Below the pieces are notes generated by a model, which worked only from the letters and a program-made list of their open reading frames with translations, ran no database searches and had not been told where the DNA came from. The translations under genes were made by a program, and so were the position numbers. A DNA stretch of 64,000 nucleotides from an uncultured Clostridia bacterium (GTDB lineage: Bacteria; Bacillota; Clostridia; Lachnospirales; Lachnospiraceae), in assembly GCA_947174885.1 (NCBI GenBank), contig CAMWKO010000009.1:1-64000 (forward strand), read 5' to 3'. Shown here in pieces: positions 32,956 through 42,284 of the stretch. The stretch's first letter is position 1; every line of letters starts with the position of its first letter.

Positions 32956-32975
32956 ACGACAACTGTATGTCATAG
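32956..32975 (-). promoter_or_regulatory. Putative WYL operator and promoter, overlapping a stop codon
   Basis: Read on the reverse strand, CTATGACATACAGTTGTCGT contains GACA-N6-TGTC and shares ATGACATACAGTTG with the site before the first WYL gene. Seventeen nt downstream of ACAGTT is TATAAT, then the repeat start GCAACGAG. The site overlaps the last codons of the second WYL gene. Confidence 0.5.
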
Positions 32976-33884
32976 TTTTTTATATAGAGAAATAATTTTT
33001 TCGGCTGATTCCAACAGTCGCATACGGATTTTTTTCGGTTTGATTACCTCGACATTATCGCCCAATGATAACAGTGTTCCAATCCATAACTGCTCATTTT
33101 CAACCACGGTTGCTTCCATTAAGATATCACCATTTGGGAATTCCTGTTTTACAGTTCCGTTAAGATATTCAATAACCCGTGATTTTGCTTTCTCTTTGCA
33201 TTTTATAAGTATTTTGGTATATTGGCGGGAATCTGTTTTGTCGTTTTTTTTCAAAATAGTGTTCGCAGATTCATGTTCCTTTTTAAAAGGCTTATCTGTA
33301 ATTTTTAAATTGTTCATCCGTATAAGCTTATATGTACGGTAATCATTTTTTACGTTAGAATAAGCAAGAAGATACCAGGCATACCATCTATATATGACAG
33401 CAATCGGCTCTACAATATGTGTACGTGTTTCGTTGTTATTGTTTGTATATGTGAAAGAAACTGCATGTTTTTCAAGTACAGCATTTTGCAGCAGATTCAG
33501 AGTAACCTGATCACCTTCACGCAAAACGGAAAAATCTAAGATTATACCATTATCGTTTGGTTTCGACACATGGGATATTTTTTCCAGTGTAAGTTTTGCT
33601 TTTGGATCTCTGATGGCTGATACTAACCCTTCAAGTGCTGTCATAATATATGAATAGTCGTCCATAGTGGCAAATTCGCTATCAAGCTTAAATCCGTCAG
33701 ATATTTCATATCCTCCTGTTGCTCCGGTAGCTGAAATAATCGGGATTCCTGCAAGACACAGAGAATCAATATCCCTTTGGATTGTTCTGGGTGATACCTC
33801 GAAATAATTTGCCAGTTCACTTGCGGAGGTTCTTCCGTGATTCATAAGATATAATGTGATAGCCAAAAGTCGTTCAGTTTTCAT
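32970..33884 (-). CDS. YafY-type HTH-WYL transcriptional regulator
   Basis: 304 residues, the same length and order as the protein at 12302: HTH (LANYFEVSPRTIQRDIDSLCLAGIPIISA, GGYEI), WYL domain (IVEPIAVIYRWYAWYLLAYS, YRTYKLIRMNNLKI) and WCX tail. ATG after AGGAG. The following genes on its strand are a repeat pair and a GNAT. A putative operator overlaps its stop codon, so regulation of something downstream is likely. Confidence 0.92.
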   Translation of the reverse strand: MKTERLLAITLYLMNHGRTSASELANYFEVSPRTIQRDIDSLCLAGIPIISATGATGGYEISDGFKLDSEFATMDDYSYIMTALEGLVSAIRDPKAKLTLEKISHVSKPNDNGIILDFSVLREGDQVTLNLLQNAVLEKHAVSFTYTNNNNETRTHIVEPIAVIYRWYAWYLLAYSNVKNDYRTYKLIRMNNLKITDKPFKKEHESANTILKKNDKTDSRQYTKILIKCKEKAKSRVIEYLNGTVKQEFPNGDILMEATVVENEQLWIGTLLSLGDNVEVIKPKKIRMRLLESAEKIISLYKKL

Positions 33885-33915
33885 TTGTTTCTCCTAATGT
33901 TTAAATTGGAATTTG

Positions 33916-34353
33916 TTAATCATTTACACGAACCATACATACTACCTTACATTCTTCAAATCCATATTTTTTATATAGGTTTACTGCATCTTTTGTTTTC
34001 AACAAACCATTTATTCCCGATAATTTATCTTCATGTAAAACAATCCACTCCACTATTTTTTTACCAAGACCTTTTCCGCGAAATTCTTCATCAATGTAAA
34101 CATCGCTCAAATAATAAACCGTAGAATAATCTGTTATAACTCTGGCAAATCCAACCAGTCGTTCAGAATTTACTTCAAAAATTGCATAATTTAATGAATG
34201 GCTGATTGCCTTCTGAGTGGCTAACTCACTTCTATCTTTTGCCCAATATGCCTTTTTTAGCAATTCATGTATATCATGACATTTATTCCTTATAATTGTT
34301 TGATCATCAGTCATATAAAACTCATTAAAATATTGTAACATATTTCTCTCCAT
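33916..34353 (-). CDS. GNAT N-acetyltransferase
   Basis: 145 residues. LSDVYIDEEFRGKGLGKKIVEWIV holds the acetyl-CoA loop, and LLKTKDAVNLYKKYGFEECK is the C-terminal motif; close in style to small GNATs with a C-terminal ...MVR ending. It lies 31 bp upstream of the WYL gene on the same strand, perhaps co-transcribed. Confidence 0.9.
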   Translation of the reverse strand: MERNMLQYFNEFYMTDDQTIIRNKCHDIHELLKKAYWAKDRSELATQKAISHSLNYAIFEVNSERLVGFARVITDYSTVYYLSDVYIDEEFRGKGLGKKIVEWIVLHEDKLSGINGLLKTKDAVNLYKKYGFEECKVVCMVRVND

Positions 34354-34476
34354 TAAATTTAATATTTATAGTATAAATTATGGTCTATAAAGATTCAACG
34401 GAAAATGCTGAATATTAACAAGAATCCATATCGTTGTTATAAAAATTATTAAAATATGACAAAATAAAATTTGCTA

Positions 34477-34507
34477 TTGACTCCTACGTTGCGTAATAGT
34501 TTATTGT
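34477..34507 (+). promoter_or_regulatory. MerR-type promoter with 19-nt spacer
   Basis: TTGACT, 19 nt, TATTGT. The spacer contains the imperfect dyad CTCCTACGTTGCGTAATAG. Long spacers with a central dyad are the mark of MerR-activated promoters; it lies 28 bp before the MerR gene, so autoregulation is likely. Confidence 0.65.
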
Positions 34508-34534
34508 ATAATTACACGGAAGGAGGAACCGACA

Positions 34535-35278
34535 ATGATGACTGTAAATGAAGTAAGTAAATTGACAGGAGTGAGTATACGCACTCTGCAATATTATGAC
34601 AAAATCGGACTGCTGAAACCAACCGAATATTCACAGTCCGGATACCGCCTGTATGACGATACGGCTTTGGAAATACTACAGCAGATTTTACTGTTTAAAG
34701 AATTAGAGTTTCCTCTAAAAGAAATCAAAGAAATTATATCAGGACCGGATTTTAACCAAGATAAGGCATTGGAACAGCAGATTACACTGCTGACCATGAA
34801 AAAAGAACATCTGGAGAACCTGATTAACTTTGCCCGTGGAATAAAGCTTATAGGAGTGAAAGGAGTGAAGAAAATGGATTTTTCTGTATTTGATACTAAA
34901 AAAATTGATGAGTATGCAAAGCAGGCAAAGGAACAGTGGGGAAAGACGCCTGAACATAAAGAATTTGAAGAAAAAGCCCAAAACAGAACCAAAGAAGAAG
35001 AACAGGTTATTTTGGAAAGGTTTTGGCAGATATTCCTTGACTTTGGAAAATTAAAGGCTCTTAAACCGGAAGCTACCGATGTCCAAAACAATGTTAAAAA
35101 ATTACAGGATTATATCACGGATAATTTTTATAAATGCTCGAAGGATACTCTTTTGGGACTTGGTCAGATGTATGCAAGTGGCGGGGATTTTACAACTAAT
35201 ATTGATAATGCTGCCGGAAAGGGAACAGCGGAGTTTGTAGCTGAAGCCATTAGGATTTATTGTGGCAGGACAAATTGA
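34535..35278 (+). CDS. MerR-family regulator with TipAS antibiotic-binding domain
   Basis: 247 residues. Residues 1-70 are a MerR winged helix (TVNEVSKLTGVSIRTLQYYDKIGLLKP), followed by a coiled coil and, from about 115, a TipAS domain (YAKQAKEQWGKTPEHKEFEE ... GLGQMYASGGDFTTNIDNAA). TipAS folds around hydrophobic peptides or drugs. AGGAGGAA precedes the ATG. No efflux gene is adjacent, so the target may be itself or elsewhere. Confidence 0.93.
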   Translation: MMTVNEVSKLTGVSIRTLQYYDKIGLLKPTEYSQSGYRLYDDTALEILQQILLFKELEFPLKEIKEIISGPDFNQDKALEQQITLLTMKKEHLENLINFARGIKLIGVKGVKKMDFSVFDTKKIDEYAKQAKEQWGKTPEHKEFEEKAQNRTKEEEQVILERFWQIFLDFGKLKALKPEATDVQNNVKKLQDYITDNFYKCSKDTLLGLGQMYASGGDFTTNIDNAAGKGTAEFVAEAIRIYCGRTN

Positions 35279-35334
35279 GTGATTAAAGAAAATTTTAAAA
35301 TTATTAGCAGAATCAGAAATAATTTATAATGTGA

Positions 35335-35370
35335 ACAGGCATTGGGATAATTTATCCTGATGCCTTTAAA
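35335..35370 (+). terminator. Terminator of the TipAS regulator
   Basis: AGGCATTGGGATAA pairs with TTATCCTGATGCCT, followed by a short T/A-rich tail. Confidence 0.6.
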
Positions 35371-35564
35371 TGATAAAAATAATGAAGCTTAAGTTTTAAT
35401 ATTTATTGAAAAACAGTAACAAATAATGTTAGAATATCAGATATAATTCTTGAAACTGTTGAAAATAGACGAAGAAAGCAATTATATCCTGAGACAGTAA
35501 CAGATATTTAAGAAAATTAATCAGTGCCTCATAAGAAAAAGAATCGGCAGAAAGGAAACAGTCA
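35371..35564. other. Intergenic, nothing recognised
   Basis: AT-rich upstream region of the nucleotidyltransferase pair. No clear structure seen. Confidence 0.4.
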
Positions 35565-36584
35565 ATGGATTTTGTTAAAATCATGAATTCGGGTGAATAT
35601 GATTTTTTAAGGAATAATAAAAGACTTGGAAAACGGATAATTCTTATGGGACTTGGCGGAAGCTATGCCTATGGAACTAATAATGAAAATAGCGATATTG
35701 ATTTTAGGGGAATTACGCTAAATCTGCCATCTGACCTGTTGGGACTGACGGAATTTGAGCAATATGAGGATGAAAATACAGATACTGTTATTTACTCTTT
35801 TAATAAGATTGTAAGGCTTCTCTTGGAGTGTAATCCAAATACAATAGAGCTGTTAGGTTTGGATGAGGAGCAGTACCTGATAAAAACAGTACTGGGGCAG
35901 GAACTGCTTAATAATAAAAGTTTGTTTTTGTCAAAGAGAGCTGCAAAGTCCTTTGGCGGATATGCAAGTGCCCAGCTTAGACGATTACAGAATGCTATTG
36001 CCAGAGATTCTATGCCACAGCAGGAGCGGGAGCAGCATATTTATAATTCAGTGAAGAATACTTTAGAGGATTTCAGACGAAAGAATGAAATGTTTGACAA
36101 AGGTAATATAAATATATACATAGATGAATCGGATAATCCGAATTTCAAGACAGAAATATTTATAGATGCGGAATATAAACATTTGCCATTAAGAGATTAC
36201 GAAAAAATGTTAGGCGCCATGAATAATGTTATTAGAGAGTATGACAGGATTGGTAAGCGCAATAAGAAGAAAGATGATAATCATTTAAATAAACATGCAA
36301 TGCACCTGATACGACTATTTATGATGGCGATTGATATACTGGAAAAAGGTGAAATAAGAACTCACAGAACTGATGATTTGGAATTGTTAAAAAGCATAAG
36401 ACGCGGTGATTTTCAAAAAGAAGATAAAACATTTTCAAAGGAATTTTATGATATGCTGTCTGATTATGAGAACAGATTGGAGATTGCAACACGGAATACA
36501 GAATTACAGGACAATCCCGATATGCAAAAGGTCGGGGAATTTGTTGAATATGTGAACAGAAGAGCGATAGAAGGTGATTTTTAG
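35565..36584 (+). CDS. Nucleotidyltransferase-superfamily protein A
   Basis: 339 residues. LMGLGGSYAYGTNNENSDIDFRG carries the GS...DxD active-site pattern of pol-beta-type nucleotidyltransferases; the long helical C-terminus (KKDDNHLNKHAMHLIRLFMM) is typical of the YcgL-like group often carried by phages. AGAAAGGAAA precedes the ATG. Its TAG overlaps the GTG of the next gene by one base, so the two are translationally coupled. Confidence 0.85.
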   Translation: MDFVKIMNSGEYDFLRNNKRLGKRIILMGLGGSYAYGTNNENSDIDFRGITLNLPSDLLGLTEFEQYEDENTDTVIYSFNKIVRLLLECNPNTIELLGLDEEQYLIKTVLGQELLNNKSLFLSKRAAKSFGGYASAQLRRLQNAIARDSMPQQEREQHIYNSVKNTLEDFRRKNEMFDKGNINIYIDESDNPNFKTEIFIDAEYKHLPLRDYEKMLGAMNNVIREYDRIGKRNKKKDDNHLNKHAMHLIRLFMMAIDILEKGEIRTHRTDDLELLKSIRRGDFQKEDKTFSKEFYDMLSDYENRLEIATRNTELQDNPDMQKVGEFVEYVNRRAIEGDF

Positions 36585-37351
36585 TGAAGGATATGAAAAA
36601 GGAAATATTAGACAGACTTGAAGAAATAGAGAAGAAGGAAAATGTTAAAATTATTTATGCAGTTGAGTCAGGAAGCAGAGCATGGGGTGTTGAATCGCCG
36701 GATAGTGATTATGATGTAAGATTTGTTTATGTAAGAAAAAAAGAGGACTATTTAAAAATTAATGAAATGAGAGATGTTATTGAGTGGCAGCTTGACGAAA
36801 TATTGGACATTAATGGCTGGGATTTGAAAAAAACGCTTGTCCAGTTTCATAAAGGAAATGCAACTCTTTTTGAGTGGGCGAATTCACCCGTTGTTTACAG
36901 GACAACAACTGAATGGGAGGAAATATATAAGAGCTGTAAACAGTTTTTTTCCGTAAAAACATCACTTTATCATTACTATGGAACAGCAAACAGTACTTTC
37001 AGGCAGTATTTACAAGGGGATGAGGTAAAGTATAAAAAATACATTTATGCACTCAGACCAATTCTGGCGTGTAAGTATATTGAAAATAACCGCACTGTTC
37101 CACCGGTGAAATTCAGTGATTTGCTTAAGCAAAATCTTCCAAAAGAGCTATCGGAGGAGATAGAGGAGATGCTTGCAATAAAGTTAAAAAGTGATGAAAA
37201 AGACATGAATCCGAAAATGCCTGTAATTCAAAAGTACATAGAGGATGAAATTGTAAGATACGAGCAGATTTCAAAGAATATGGAGGATGACAGAAATCCG
37301 GATTGGGAAGTACTGAATAAAACATTCTTAAAGGTGTTGCTGGTAGAATAA
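36584..37351 (+). CDS. Nucleotidyltransferase-superfamily protein B
   Basis: 255 residues. IYAVESGSRAWGVESPDSDYDVRFVYV has GS..W...SDYD, the same active-site pattern as protein A but from a different branch (YcgL-like), followed by LVQFHKGNATLFEWANSPVV. The start is GTG 36584, inside the stop of A. The two may form a heteromer or act on a common substrate (inference). The stop codon is inside the first base pairs of repeat B1. Confidence 0.87.
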   Translation: MKDMKKEILDRLEEIEKKENVKIIYAVESGSRAWGVESPDSDYDVRFVYVRKKEDYLKINEMRDVIEWQLDEILDINGWDLKKTLVQFHKGNATLFEWANSPVVYRTTTEWEEIYKSCKQFFSVKTSLYHYYGTANSTFRQYLQGDEVKYKKYIYALRPILACKYIENNRTVPPVKFSDLLKQNLPKELSEEIEEMLAIKLKSDEKDMNPKMPVIQKYIEDEIVRYEQISKNMEDDRNPDWEVLNKTFLKVLLVE

Positions 37352-37600
37352 CACCGAGTTGGGAAACAACTCGGTGTGCCTCGTGCATAAAATCTGCGAT
37401 TTTATCCATGAGGCTGTAGTGATAGAGGGAATTTAACACCGAGTTGGGAAGCAACTCGGTGTGCCTCGTGCATAAAATCCGTGATTTTATCCATGAGGCT
37501 GTAGTGATAGAGAAATTTAACACCGAGTTGAGAAACAACTCGGTGTGTCTCGTGCATAAAATCCGTGATTTTATCCATGAGACTGTAGTGATAGAGGGGG
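37350..37600 (+). repeat. Double-hairpin repeat B, three tandem copies
   Basis: Three units of 84-85 bp start at 37350, 37435 and 37519. Each has hairpin 1 CACCGAGTTG-GGAAA-CAACTCGGTG, then CCTCGTG, hairpin 2 CATAAAATC-TGC-GATTTTATCC, and a constant GCTGTAGTGATAGAG tail. They fill the gap between two convergent genes. The several short ORFs in the track here are translations of the repeat. A damaged fourth copy is at 41748-41784. Confidence 0.9.
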
Positions 37601-37618
37601 TACATCCATGGAAAACGA

Positions 37619-39601
37619 TTATATGTTGAAATCGTTGATAGTTTCTCTCAGATTTTTAATACTGTCTAAAACCTCTTCGGTTTCCTTTGATACAGCCTCT
37701 CCGTTATATGAAATTTCCTGCAAATTAGCATTTATTGTATTGATAACGGTATTTAATTCATGTTGTGTTTTTGTGACATTTTCCAACACGTCATTAATTT
37801 CCTGAACAGATACGCGTAATTCTTCTGCTTCTGCACCTAAATCATTGCTTACATCTGAATAATAAACAGCATCTGACTGATAGCTGCTGCCCAATTCCTC
37901 AAGCTTATCATAATCAGGCATGACAGACTGTTCAAGAAACTGTACAACACTGTTGCTTTCATCAGAAAGTATCTGCACGCTTTCCAAAACGCTTTCAGTA
38001 AGGTCGTTTACTTTATTAATTTCAGCACTTGTAGTCTGGCTTAGTGATTTTATTTCATCAGCTACTATTGAGAATCCTCTTCCGGCTTCGCCTGCTCTTG
38101 CTGCCTCAATAGAAGCATTTAATGCAAGCAGATTTGTCTGTGAGGCTATTTCCTGTATAGCATTTGACACCTCGGTAATCTTATTAATTACCTGTACACC
38201 TGTAATGGCGGCTTCAATTTTTTCACGACTTTCATTTGTAATTGAAATTGCATTTTTCCTGTTAATGAGCAGTGCATTAACAAATTCTTTAACTGATTCA
38301 GTGATTTCACTTGCTCTTGTTGACATATTTTGTGCCTGACCGGCAAGCCCATCTACCGATTCCATAATTGCTCGGCAGTTTTCACTGATTTTACCGATAC
38401 TTTCCGTTTGTGAATTGACAGTTTCTACTGTATCTATCATTGTAGAATTAATTTCCGTAATATTATCACTGATACCTGTGACTCCATCTTTTGTACTTGC
38501 CATCTTTTCCTTAATAAGTGCAGATTCTTTTTGAGTCTGTTGGATTGTTGCAATAAAGCGTTCCTCTAACTGACCTATAAGATAGTCAATTTCCTTTACC
38601 TCTGATTTTGTTGAAGAAGCAGTATCAGTGCATATGATTTTATCTTTAATAAATTTCTTCATCGTATTCATAGGTTTTAGCATTTTGCTTATTGATAAAT
38701 TTAATATCAGTATAGAAAGGAAAAGAAGAAAAACTGCCAACAAGACAGGAAATATCAGCTTTTTATGTATTTCACTTTCAATCACACTTTTATTTTCACT
38801 TATACCCAATGTCCAGCCTGTTGTATTAATGGTGCTGACAACACCATATTTTGATATTCCGTCATAATCTGTAAAAGAAGTAACTTCTTTGCTTTTAAGG
38901 TCAATATCTACCTTGTCGGTAAGTATTGTATTTCCCTTTTTATTAGGGAGAAAATCATCATTTATATGTGTAATAACACTATTATCATCTGCCAGAAGAA
39001 ATGATTGTATATCTGTATCTGTGCTGATTTCTTTTGTGATTTCAATTAATCTGTCTATAGTAATGTCAGCGAGTACAACCGCCTGTTCGCCATCAATAGT
39101 AAGTGGCTCGGCAATACTTACAATCATCTGTCCCGTTGCAAAATCCACATATGGAGCAGTATAAATTATATCATTATTACTAATAGCCTGTTTCCACCAG
39201 TCACGTGTTGTAGGATCAAGATCAAGTGAAGAATGGTTAGCCGGAAATACACCACCGTCATATCCGAAACAGCAATAATACATAAGAGCATTTTCATTAT
39301 CTGCAAGGTTCTTTTCAAGATAATTCATAATTTTGTCTTTATCATCAGCCTTCATATCTGATAATGCAATCTTTATTGTATGGACAATGCTGCCCTCACG
39401 TAACAGCCAGCTGTCAATTATCTCTGCATTTTCCTGTACTTTTTCGGTAAGAAGCTCCTTTGCATTTTGAGTCGTTACCATACTTAATGAAAAGCCGGCG
39501 CTTAATGTTATAAAGAGAATAATTAGAATTGTGCATATTGAAACAAATGTAAGTATATTCCCTTTTATTGTGCGGTTGAATTTTTTTCTTTTAGAGTCCA
39601 T
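37619..39601 (-). CDS. Methyl-accepting chemotaxis protein with dCache sensor
   Basis: 660 residues. TM1 at about 13-36; an extracellular dCache domain ([44 protein letters not shown]) to about 285; TM2 at about 287-308; then HAMP-like linker and a signalling domain with the hairpin tip [20 protein letters not shown] near residue 485. It senses an amino acid or small ligand and signals to CheA. AGAGGAGG precedes the ATG. No other chemotaxis gene is nearby. Confidence 0.94.
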   Translation of the reverse strand: MDSKRKKFNRTIKGNILTFVSICTILIILFITLSAGFSLSMVTTQNAKELLTEKVQENAEIIDSWLLREGSIVHTIKIALSDMKADDKDKIMNYLEKNLADNENALMYYCCFGYDGGVFPANHSSLDLDPTTRDWWKQAISNNDIIYTAPYVDFATGQMIVSIAEPLTIDGEQAVVLADITIDRLIEITKEISTDTDIQSFLLADDNSVITHINDDFLPNKKGNTILTDKVDIDLKSKEVTSFTDYDGISKYGVVSTINTTGWTLGISENKSVIESEIHKKLIFPVLLAVFLLFLSILILNLSISKMLKPMNTMKKFIKDKIICTDTASSTKSEVKEIDYLIGQLEERFIATIQQTQKESALIKEKMASTKDGVTGISDNITEINSTMIDTVETVNSQTESIGKISENCRAIMESVDGLAGQAQNMSTRASEITESVKEFVNALLINRKNAISITNESREKIEAAITGVQVINKITEVSNAIQEIASQTNLLALNASIEAARAGEAGRGFSIVADEIKSLSQTTSAEINKVNDLTESVLESVQILSDESNSVVQFLEQSVMPDYDKLEELGSSYQSDAVYYSDVSNDLGAEAEELRVSVQEINDVLENVTKTQHELNTVINTINANLQEISYNGEAVSKETEEVLDSIKNLRETINDFNI

Positions 39602-40260
39602 GATATATCCTCCTCTTTATTAATGTTTAGAAATTTATTACCTCAAGCGACATGCCAAAGTCAAACTTGATTGTCCCGGCTACTGCTGTGAGGGTCAAAT
39701 GCCCCAAAGCTATGCCGTGGTGCGGGATTGATGCTTTGTAGCTTGCTACTAGGACTTTGTATTAGATAAATTAATTACTTACACTTAAAGATTATATTTA
39801 ATAGCATAATAAAAGTAGTAAGGCATAAAAGAGTGTAGTATCGTTGGATATACTTTTTGCCATATATCGCTTATCATATCATAAAAACGTTGCTTTTTCT
39901 ATATGTATTTACTTTTAAATTTATGCATTTGATTTGAATTTTCTGATTTTTATAATACTTATATTCTGATGCTTTAAAGTATTCAGACTCAGATTATTTT
40001 AACAAATATATGATATTCTGTTTGTTGTGTGCTATAATATTCTGTATAATTTAGATTTCGTTATTTTTTCTGTCAGAGTCCATAATGTAATATGGAAATA
40101 TACAACAAAAGAGAAGATTTGATGCGAAACCTATTTAGAATAGTTACAGCTTAAAAAATAATATACTATTCCGGAGAGTATAGATTTATAAGGAAGATAT
40201 AGAATTATATGTGGAAAGGAACATATTACAGGACAATCTGTTATGTAAGGAAAGAGGATA
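39602..40260. other. Long intergenic region with a GC-richer segment
   Basis: Around 39640-39770 composition rises. The reverse strand has an open frame, YKVLVASYKASIPHHGIALG then HLTLTAVAGTIKFDFGMSLE and VINF*, without a start codon or ribosome site. AAAGTC...GACTTT can pair across the segment. It may be a relic or a structured leader of the chemoreceptor mRNA. The rest (39780-40200) is AT-rich promoter-like DNA. Confidence 0.4.
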
Positions 40261-41739
40261 ATGAACTGGTCTGTTTTTATTTCCCATTCAACGAAAGATG
40301 GAAAAATAGCAAAAGAGCTATGCAGCTATTTAGAGAGAAATGGGAAAAAATGCTTTATTGCACCACGGGATATACAGGGTGGAAGAGAATATGCAGGAGA
40401 AATATTAAAAGGTATTGAAAACTCCGAAACAATGGTTCTGCTGTTGTCTGCAAATTCCAATGAATCTCCACACGTTCTGCGTGAAGTAGAGCGTGCAGTA
40501 AGCAAATCCATCCCCATTATTATTTACAAGCTGGAAGATGTGGAATTATCAAAATCAATGGAATATTTTCTTATGGCACATCAGTGGATGGATGCAAAAA
40601 AGACAGGAGATTTTGAAAATGTACTAAAGGTTGTAAATGGTATTACCAATCCGAATTTAACGGATGACAGTAATGCCAAAACTAAAGAGGTAGAAAACAA
40701 CAACACTTCAAATGTTAAAAGTAATAATAAAAAAATAATTGCAGCAATAGCAGTGTTACTTTTTAGCGTAGCCGTGATTGGAAGTTTCCTTTTATTCATT
40801 AATAATAATGATAACGGAAATGTAGCTGCAGAAAATCAGACATCTGATGAGAAGCATACATCAGAGGATAATCGCACATTGGAGGAAAATCAAACTTCTG
40901 GGGAAAATAATACATCGGAGGAAAATCAACCTTCAGTCACAGTAGAGGTCGGAGATATAGTAAAGCTTGGAACATATAACGATGAAAAAATAGAATGGAT
41001 GGTGCTAAGGCTGTCAGAAGACGGAAAAGAAGCCGTTCTTATCTCGAAAAACATTTTGTCCATGAAACCATATGATGTGGCAGAGAGCGGAAGATTTAAT
41101 TATGATAAAGACGGAAACAGCTATGTGGAGGATCCGAGGGTAGATGAAAATCAGGAGCTGCAGATACAGGTACGTGGTAACAGCGATTGGAGTGTTTCTA
41201 ATATAAGGACGTGGCTTAATTCTTCGCAGGAGTTTGTAAAGTATCAGGATCAGGCACCTGATAACAGTGCCATAGCAGAGAAAGTGAATGGCTATGTACA
41301 TGAGCCGGGATTTCTGTATGGATTTGGTAAAGAGGAAATGGCGGCAATCAAAGAAGTGGAAAATACGACCCCCGGAAATGCTTCGTCAGGTAAGGATTTT
41401 ATTGTCACAAAAGATAAAGTATACCTGCTTTCCTTAGATGAACTTCAGTGGTTTGAAGATGCAGGAATGAGTATTCTTGCAAAACCGACACAGGCTGCAA
41501 TCGATAGGGATGGCACCACATGGTATGAGGATGATATGGAAATATTTTTGGTAACGGCACATTATTGGTGGCTGCGTGAACCTGTAAAGGAAGCCTCAGG
41601 AAGATGCTATATAGTCGGAAACGGAAATCCTAAGTATCCTGATCAGCTGATTTATGATAAAGATGTAGGATTGGAGGGATTTGGAATCAGACCTGCGATT
41701 ACGGTTTATGTGGATAAGCTTGCAGATATACAGGATTAG
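40261..41739 (+). CDS. Membrane-anchored TIR-domain protein with extracellular DUF6273 domain
   Basis: 492 residues. Residues 1-130 are a TIR domain (WSVFISHSTKDGKIAKELCS, APRDIQGGREYAGEILKGIE, and LREVERAV with the candidate catalytic Glu). A transmembrane helix lies at about 159-180 (IIAAIAVLLFSVAVIGSFLL), followed by a Ser/Thr/Glu-rich linker with repeated ENQTS/ENNTS units and a C-terminal DUF6273 domain (VEVGDIVKLGTYNDEKIEWM ... WWLREP). Topology predicts TIR inside and DUF6273 outside. TIR domains can cleave NAD+ or make signalling nucleotides. The design suggests an outside sensor controlling an inside TIR (inference). AGGAAAGAGG precedes the ATG. Confidence 0.9.
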   Translation: MNWSVFISHSTKDGKIAKELCSYLERNGKKCFIAPRDIQGGREYAGEILKGIENSETMVLLLSANSNESPHVLREVERAVSKSIPIIIYKLEDVELSKSMEYFLMAHQWMDAKKTGDFENVLKVVNGITNPNLTDDSNAKTKEVENNNTSNVKSNNKKIIAAIAVLLFSVAVIGSFLLFINNNDNGNVAAENQTSDEKHTSEDNRTLEENQTSGENNTSEENQPSVTVEVGDIVKLGTYNDEKIEWMVLRLSEDGKEAVLISKNILSMKPYDVAESGRFNYDKDGNSYVEDPRVDENQELQIQVRGNSDWSVSNIRTWLNSSQEFVKYQDQAPDNSAIAEKVNGYVHEPGFLYGFGKEEMAAIKEVENTTPGNASSGKDFIVTKDKVYLLSLDELQWFEDAGMSILAKPTQAAIDRDGTTWYEDDMEIFLVTAHYWWLREPVKEASGRCYIVGNGNPKYPDQLIYDKDVGLEGFGIRPAITVYVDKLADIQD

Positions 41740-41747
41740 TTAATATT

Positions 41748-41784
41748 AACACCAAGTTGTAAAGCAACCGGGTGTGTTTCGTGT
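41748..41784 (+). repeat. Damaged copy of repeat B
   Basis: AACACCAAGTTGTAAAGCAAC then CGGGTGTGTTTCGTG matches the first half of repeat B with several changes. It starts right after the TIR gene and joins a truncated reductase gene. Confidence 0.7.
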
Positions 41785-42190
41785 CTGTATGAAAACAAAG
41801 GATTGTGTACAGCAGGATGATATTATGGAGATTGCCGGATTACTTAGAAAATGTGATGTTGTTGTTCTGGCAGCTCCTGTTTATTGGGCAAATGTACCGG
41901 CAATAGTTAAAAATATGTTTGACAGACTTTTGGGAGTGGTAATGGAAGAAACAAAAACTTTTCCAAAATCAAGACTTTCTAATGAGCAAAAGTATATTCT
42001 TTTGACAGCATGTAACACGCCTGCTCCGTTTTCCTATATTTTTGGACAAAGCAGGGGAGCAATTAGAAGCATGAAAGAATTTTTTAAAACATCAGGTATG
42101 AGATATGCCGGGAAATGTGTATGGGCAGGGCAAAACAAAAAAGCAATTCCACATAATGTTAAGAGCAGAATTGAAAAGCTTATAAAGTGA
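41774..42190 (+). pseudogene. NADPH-dependent FMN reductase/flavodoxin-fold gene lacking its N-terminus
   Basis: From VCMKTKDCVQQDDIMEIAGL the sequence follows the second half of this family: VVVLAAPVYWANVPAIVKNM, FDRLLGVV and the tail. The FMN-binding N-terminus (GSPRxxGNT) is missing; the gene begins in the middle of the CxxC-KTKDC segment exactly where the repeat B fragment ends. It is probably inactive even if translated. Confidence 0.8.
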
Positions 42191-42284
42191 AATGAAATGT
42201 AATGTGATGTTTAGATTAGCAGTGATCTAATAGCCTGTCAGGTGCATTAACAATAAATATATTGTAGTAGAAAGGAACAGATAT

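Noticed and set aside
34594-35091. 165-residue reverse ORF opposite the TipAS gene
   Set aside because: Shadow of the forward coding frame; low-complexity S/C/F composition.
37350-37600. CRISPR-like array
   Set aside because: The units are contiguous with no unique spacers, and the unit itself folds into two hairpins.
37125-37629. Several short ORFs with repeated YHYSLMDKI-type peptides
   Set aside because: They are translations of the tandem repeat B, without ribosome sites.
39640-39770. c-di-GMP riboswitch upstream of the chemoreceptor
   Set aside because: The conserved GEMM core sequences are not present.
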